Below, piece after piece: positions 30,640-34,541 of a DNA stretch of 34,541 nucleotides. Source of the stretch: Gammaproteobacteria bacterium (GTDB lineage: Bacteria; Pseudomonadota; Gammaproteobacteria; Pseudomonadales; Pseudohongiellaceae); NCBI GenBank assembly GCA_947458495.1, contig CANHAR010000003.1:1-34541 (forward strand). The letters are read 5' to 3'. Numbering within the stretch: position 1 is the first letter of the stretch; each line of letters begins with the position of its first letter. The position numbers and the translations under genes are program-made. The notes under the pieces are model-generated. The model had not been told where the DNA came from. It saw nothing but the letters and a program-made list of their open reading frames with translations, and searched no databases.

Positions 30640-32181
30640 ATGAGAATGTTCAAACTGGTGTGTATAGGTGTTTGTGCGCTGCTGATATCGGGTGTTGCAT
30701 CTGCACAGTATCTGCAAACTACAACGCGGTTTTCGAGCCAGCCTGCCCAAGGGGCAGACAGTTTGGTGGTGCTGGTGCCGGCAGGGGTATCAGTTCAGTT
30801 GAGTGACTGGTCGCAAGTAACGACGGATCAGGTGGCGCGCGCCATCAGCGCCGCAGAGTTTACCGGAGAAACTGGTCAACAGATGTTGCTGCTGGCGCCT
30901 GCCGGACTGTCAGTCGACAGATTGATCCTGCTCGGCCTTGGTGAGCCTGCCGAACTGCCACGTCATCGCGCGGAAACGATAGGCGCATCATTGTCGGTGA
31001 TGATCAACGACACACATGCGGCAACCGTGGCAATCAGTACTGGCCTGATCGCGGATGCTGACCAGGCGGCACGAATCGCGGCAGAGGTGGCGCATGGTGT
31101 TGACCTGCGAAATTATCGATTTGATCGTTACAAAAGCGAGCCCGATCCGCGACCTGCGCAGAGCTTTTATTGGCAGGTTGCTGCAGAGTCCGCGGCCCTG
31201 GAGTCCTACGCCCTGTTATCGGCATTGGCCGAAGGCGTGTTTACAGCGCGCGAGTTGACCAACCTGCCGGGTGGTGATGGTTTTCCGGCGGCATTTGCCG
31301 AGTATGCTCGTCAGCAACTTGCCCCACTGGGTGTGGAAGTCACCATCCTGACACCGGAACAGGTTCTTGAGCAGGGCATGGGCTCTCTTTACGGGGTCAG
31401 TCAGGGCAGTCAGCACAAAGCCCATCTGTTGGTAGCACATTGGAAAGGCAGCGACGATCAGGCGATTGCGCTGGTTGGTAAGGGCAATACCTTTGATACA
31501 GGTGGCTACAATCTCAAAACCGATTCTGCATCCATTTTGCAAATGCAGACTGATAAGGCTGGCGGTGCTGCAGTTGTTGGTGCGATAAAGGCACTGGCGG
31601 GTCAGCGGGTTGCCGTGAATGTGGTCGGTGTGGTGCCCTTGTCGCAAAATGCTATTTCCGGTGAGGCAATCTTGCCGGGCGACGTCTTGACGGCGGCTGA
31701 TGGCACAACCATCGAGGTAGCCAGCACTGACGCCGAAGGCCGGCTGATTCTGGCAGATGGAATCTGGTATGCACGTCATCACTACAATCCGCGCGCAATT
31801 GCCGATATAGCAACCCTGACGGGTGCAAAAACCACTGCTCTGGGTACTGCGTATTCCGCTATTTTCACCAACCAACCGGAAATCCGTGACTCGCTGAGTC
31901 TGGCGGGTGAGATAACACAAGAATTGGTCTGGCCATTGCCGCTGGATAACTACAGCGGAATTATAAACAGCCGCATTGCCGATATACGCAACTCGGGTAC
32001 GCCCGGTGCGCAGGCTGGCGCGATTTTTCTGCAACACTTTGCCGGCGATACACCCTGGGTACACATTGATATGGCTGGTGAAGCCTTGGCAGACAGTGCC
32101 AGTGGCATAAGCGCGGCCGGAGCGACTGGTCATGGCGTGCGTCTGCTGGCTGAATGGGTAAAACTTTTTTCTGATCAGTAA
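30640..32181 (+). CDS. exported M17 leucyl aminopeptidase family protein
   Basis: 513 residues from ATG 30640. A signal peptide (residues 1-22, ending SGVASA) precedes an M17 domain, so the enzyme should act in the periplasm, whereas classical PepA is cytoplasmic. The two-zinc site is complete: Lys281 (GKGNTFDTGG), Asp286, Asp305 (QTDKAGG), Asp364 and Glu366 (STDAEGRL). The catalytic Lys293 and Arg368 are also there. The signature NTDAEGRL has Ser for Asn. AAGG lies upstream of the start; the longer frame into 30589 would translate repeat copy 2. aspA follows after 39 bases, so released amino acids may include aspartate, which AspA would use. Confidence 0.85.
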   Translation: MRMFKLVCIGVCALLISGVASAQYLQTTTRFSSQPAQGADSLVVLVPAGVSVQLSDWSQVTTDQVARAISAAEFTGETGQQMLLLAPAGLSVDRLILLGLGEPAELPRHRAETIGASLSVMINDTHAATVAISTGLIADADQAARIAAEVAHGVDLRNYRFDRYKSEPDPRPAQSFYWQVAAESAALESYALLSALAEGVFTARELTNLPGGDGFPAAFAEYARQQLAPLGVEVTILTPEQVLEQGMGSLYGVSQGSQHKAHLLVAHWKGSDDQAIALVGKGNTFDTGGYNLKTDSASILQMQTDKAGGAAVVGAIKALAGQRVAVNVVGVVPLSQNAISGEAILPGDVLTAADGTTIEVASTDAEGRLILADGIWYARHHYNPRAIADIATLTGAKTTALGTAYSAIFTNQPEIRDSLSLAGEITQELVWPLPLDNYSGIINSRIADIRNSGTPGAQAGAIFLQHFAGDTPWVHIDMAGEALADSASGISAAGATGHGVRLLAEWVKLFSDQ

Positions 32182-32220
32182 ACACGATAGTCCATTTCAA
32201 GACCATTACAGGATACATGC

Positions 32221-33663
32221 ATGATGATTCCAATCCCGCGTCAGGATGATGTAGTAAAGGGCCCACACCGTTTTGAAAAGGATCTGCTGGGGCAGCTGGC
32301 GGTGCCGGCAGAGGCCTATTATGGTGTTCAGACTCAGCGTGCACTGGAGAATTTCATATTGTCCGGCGTGCCGCTGGCGCACTTTCCCAAGTTGATCGTG
32401 GGTCTGGCGATGGTGAAAAAGGCTGCCGCCTTTGCCAACCACGATATTGGCGAGCTGGAGAGTGTCAAGTTTGATGCGATTTGTGTGGCTTGTGACCGCA
32501 TCATCAATGGCGAGTTTCATGATCAGTTTGTTGTTGACATGATCCAGGGCGGAGCGGGCACCTCCACCAACATGAATGCCAACGAAGTGATCGCTAATGT
32601 CGCTCTGGAGCATCTGGGATTTGGGAAAGGCGAATACAGCAAGCTGCATCCCAATAATGACGTCAACATGTCGCAGTCAACCAACGATGCGTATCCCACG
32701 GCGATTCGTGTAGGGCTGCAGCTATCCCATTCTGAACTGGTGGATAGTCTGACGCTGTTGCAGCAAGCGTTTGCCGTTAAACGTGACGAATTTAAATCAA
32801 TCATCAAAATGGGGCGTACTCAGCTGCAGGATGCTGTGCCAATGACTCTGGGTCAGGAGTTTGGCGCATTTGCCACCACGTTAGGTGAAGATGTGGAACG
32901 AATCGAGGGTCTTTACGACCTGATACGAGAGGTCAATCTGGGCGGCACCGCCATCGGCACCGGGCTCAATGCTGACCCGCGTTATGCGGTGTTGGCGGTC
33001 AATCACTTGACGCGGATTTGTGGACATCCTATGCGCCTGGCACCGGATCTGATTGAAGCAACGTCGGATATGGGTGCGTTTGTGCTGTTTTCGGGAATGA
33101 CCAAGCGTCTTGCGGTCAAACTGTCCAAAATCTGTAATGACCTGCGCCTGTTGTCCAGTGGTCCACGTACCGGGCTGTTTGAAATCAACCTGCCGCCACA
33201 GCAGCCTGGTTCCTCCATCATGCCCGGCAAGGTCAATCCGGTAATCCCCGAGGCGGTCAATCAGGTGGCGTATCAGGTCATTGGTAATGATCTGGCGATT
33301 ACCATGGCCGCCGAAGCGGGCCAGCTGCAACTCAATGTCATGGAGCCGCTGATTGCGTACAAGATTCTTGAGTCGATGCGTTTGCTGCACCGCGCCATGG
33401 ATATGCTGCGCGAGCGTTGTATTGTTGGCATTACCGCGAACGAAGACCGTTGCCGCGAGCTGGTAAACAACTCGATAGGATTGATCACGGCACTGAATCC
33501 CTACATAGGTTACGACAATGCCACGCGTATTGCCGGGATTGCCCTGCTCACAGGGCGCGGTGTGCTGGAACTGGTCAGAGAAGAGGGACTAATTGAGGAA
33601 TCCCTGCTGATCGAGATACTGACACCGGAAAACATGGTGTATCCACGCTCGCAGCGGCGTTAA
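32221..33663 (+). CDS. aspA: aspartate ammonia-lyase
   Basis: 480 residues of the fumarase/aspartase superfamily, converting L-aspartate to fumarate and ammonia in the cytoplasm. Aspartase-type marks are FEKDLLGQLAVPAEAYYGVQT at the N-terminus, GTSTNMNANEV (113-123), the NDVNMSQSTNDAYPT region (146-160) and the flexible catalytic loop PGSSIMPGKVNPV (329-341) with its Ser. The opening RxEKDLLG...VPxxAYYGVQT fits aspartase rather than fumarase, though class II fumarase is the close alternative. AGGA lies seven bases before ATG 32221. It is downstream of an exported aminopeptidase and convergent with yaeQ. Confidence 0.9.
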   Translation: MMIPIPRQDDVVKGPHRFEKDLLGQLAVPAEAYYGVQTQRALENFILSGVPLAHFPKLIVGLAMVKKAAAFANHDIGELESVKFDAICVACDRIINGEFHDQFVVDMIQGGAGTSTNMNANEVIANVALEHLGFGKGEYSKLHPNNDVNMSQSTNDAYPTAIRVGLQLSHSELVDSLTLLQQAFAVKRDEFKSIIKMGRTQLQDAVPMTLGQEFGAFATTLGEDVERIEGLYDLIREVNLGGTAIGTGLNADPRYAVLAVNHLTRICGHPMRLAPDLIEATSDMGAFVLFSGMTKRLAVKLSKICNDLRLLSSGPRTGLFEINLPPQQPGSSIMPGKVNPVIPEAVNQVAYQVIGNDLAITMAAEAGQLQLNVMEPLIAYKILESMRLLHRAMDMLRERCIVGITANEDRCRELVNNSIGLITALNPYIGYDNATRIAGIALLTGRGVLELVREEGLIEESLLIEILTPENMVYPRSQRR

Positions 33664-33730
33664 AAGCCTTGCCGCGCGGAGTGTGCTTTAGGGGATCAGA
33701 CACTCAATAAGATCAGACTCTTGATTAAGA

Positions 33731-34273
33731 TTAAAAACCAAAAACCGGTTGTGGATTCAGGGTCACGCTGTTGGTGTTATCACTCAGCGTGACCTGTCCG
33801 TCCTGAATAATGACCTGTAGTTGCATGGTGCGCTGGGCGAGTAGTGCCAGCGCCTGCGTGTCTTCGGTTGCCAGGTTGACAATGATCAGATTCTTTTGGC
33901 GCTCAAACTGAGTCAGGTTCTGTGCCAGCCAGATATCGGCGGTCCGACCGCCATAACTGTAAATGCGTACTTCGCTGGAGCGCCCGCAGGCTTTGCGGAT
34001 CAGTCGCTCATCAGGCGTGCCGACATCAATCCACAGATCAATCACCCCGGTCAGATCCTTTTTCCAGATGTCAGCTTCTTCATCGTTGGTGATGCCCTGG
34101 CCGAACTCCAGAAACTCCTGGGCATTCAGAGCGTATGCCAGCAAACGCACCATCATGCGCTCGTCAGTTTCTGACGGATGCCGTGCCAGCGTGATGTTGT
34201 GGTCTTCGTAGTAATGCCGGTCCATATCTGCGATCTGCAGGGAGGCTTTGAATACAGTTGCTTTAGTCGCCAT
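33731..34273 (-). CDS. yaeQ: YaeQ family protein
   Basis: 180 residues beginning MATKATVFKASLQIADMDRHYYEDH, the YaeQ N-terminus, then LARHPSETDERMMVRLLAYAL and the core DLTGVIDLWIDVGTPDERLIRKAC with its acidic-lysine pattern (a PD-(D/E)XK-nuclease-like fold). The late strand has QVIIQDGQVTLSD and the end LNPQPVFGF. The biological role is still unclear in all species. I start at 34273 to match the family; the longer frame to 34393 passes through repeat copy 3. Convergent with aspA and divergent from a sigma factor gene. Confidence 0.9.
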   Translation of the reverse strand: MATKATVFKASLQIADMDRHYYEDHNITLARHPSETDERMMVRLLAYALNAQEFLEFGQGITNDEEADIWKKDLTGVIDLWIDVGTPDERLIRKACGRSSEVRIYSYGGRTADIWLAQNLTQFERQKNLIIVNLATEDTQALALLAQRTMQLQVIIQDGQVTLSDNTNSVTLNPQPVFGF

Positions 34274-34354
34274 GGTGCGCACGGTTCTCATGATCAAGTG
34301 ACAAGGATAGTCCCGGCAGCGATGATACCTTTTTTGGGATGGGGACGGTGGGAT

Positions 34355-34391
34355 GGGGACGGAGAGATCAAAAAATGATCTCTCCGTCCCC
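34355..34391 (-). repeat. 37-bp palindromic repeat, copy 3 (inverted)
   Basis: The same perfect 16-base arms as copy 2, but the five-base loop reads AAAAA on the plus strand, so this copy points the other way. A duplicated GGGATGGGGACGG unit lies at its left (about 34336-34362). It is in the divergent gap between yaeQ and the sigma factor. Confidence 0.9.
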
Positions 34392-34454
34392 ATCCCACCT
34401 AAACCTTATCGGGTTTGGCGCCGTCTTAGTCATCAAACACGGGAATTGTTTGTT

Positions 34455-34541
34455 ATGGCAGTCGAGATAACTCCGGTCATTCGTTCGGCGCAGAATGGCG
34501 ATCGCAAAGCGTTTTATGTGCTCTATCAGCAGCACGTGGCG
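34455..34541 (+). CDS. 5' end of an ECF-type RNA polymerase sigma factor (partial)
   Basis: 29 residues before the window ends: MAVEITPVIRSAQNGDRKAF followed by YVLYQQHVA. The pattern xxxIRSAQNGDRKAFYVLYQQHV matches sigma-70 region 2.1 of ECF factors, in which the phrase AQxGDxxAFxxLY is usual. No conclusion on group or partner anti-sigma factor is possible from this fragment. It is divergent from yaeQ, with repeat copy 3 between them. Confidence 0.7.
   Translation, partial: MAVEITPVIRSAQNGDRKAFYVLYQQHVA

Noticed and set aside
33690-33745. Terminator between the convergent aspA and yaeQ genes
   Set aside because: GATCAGAC occurs twice and short complementary pieces exist, but no stable stem with a T tract forms.

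Overview
The window looks like chromosomal DNA of a Gammaproteobacterium. The evidence is a PBP1B-type mrcB followed by a TPR lipoprotein (the ponB-lpoP arrangement of Pseudomonas), a YaeQ protein, aspA, several outer-membrane-type lipoproteins and ordinary Shine-Dalgarno starts. No rRNA, tRNA, CRISPR array, transposase or phage gene was recognised. The species cannot be named from this sequence.

Layout. (1) Positions 1-4200 are an accessory stretch of small, unrelated, same-strand genes: a YgiN-like monooxygenase, a methyltransferase, a four-helix membrane protein, a LysE exporter, a MAPEG protein, a GNAT and a YjbR protein. A well-formed integron-type attC recombination site lies between the first two. 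(2) Positions 4224-7799 hold an RlmN/Cfr-family radical-SAM methyltransferase and a large DUF5916 outer-membrane-type protein. (3) Positions 7800-9494 are a second accessory patch. An intact GrpB gene sits between two genes that each lost their middle (an S66 LD-carboxypeptidase and a GNAT), followed by a membrane-anchored methyltransferase. (4) Positions 9556-10901 are a PadR/HAAS regulator pair with nested inverted repeats over its promoter. (5) Positions 11120-17172 hold an acyl-CoA synthetase plus AbgT transporter, a methyltransferase and an Asp-box lipoprotein. (6) Positions 17216-18087 (minus strand) are a second regulator/membrane-protein pair with overlapping stop and start codons. (7) Positions 18211-20694 hold a small secreted candidate, a CBS protein, a TrmH-family methyltransferase and an exported cyclase-family protein. 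(8) Positions 20720-25228 hold a membrane protein divergent from a membrane-embedded LuxR regulator with two palindromic operator candidates, then a PspB-like small protein and an uncharacterised 719-residue EF-hand membrane protein. (9) Positions 25334-27509 are a compact run of a DHFR-like protein, a glutathione S-transferase and an esterase lipoprotein. (10) Positions 27570-30457 (minus) are mrcB-lpoP. (11) Positions 30496-34391 hold an exported M17 aminopeptidase, aspA and yaeQ, bracketed by three copies of a 37-bp palindromic repeat. The 5' end of a probable ECF sigma factor closes the window.

How parts fit together. Three separate transcription units couple a DNA-binding protein to a membrane protein or membrane domain (PadR-HAAS, wHTH-membrane protein, 7TM-LuxR). 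In each case inverted repeats lie in or just upstream of the promoter, as expected for autoregulation. The peptidoglycan pair mrcB-lpoP is a synthase with its probable outer-membrane activator. The strongest candidates for something undescribed are the 7TM-LuxR locus with its large EF-hand protein, the palindromic repeat family, and the lone attC in an otherwise unmarked cassette-like run. All assignments come from reading the sequence; no database search was possible.
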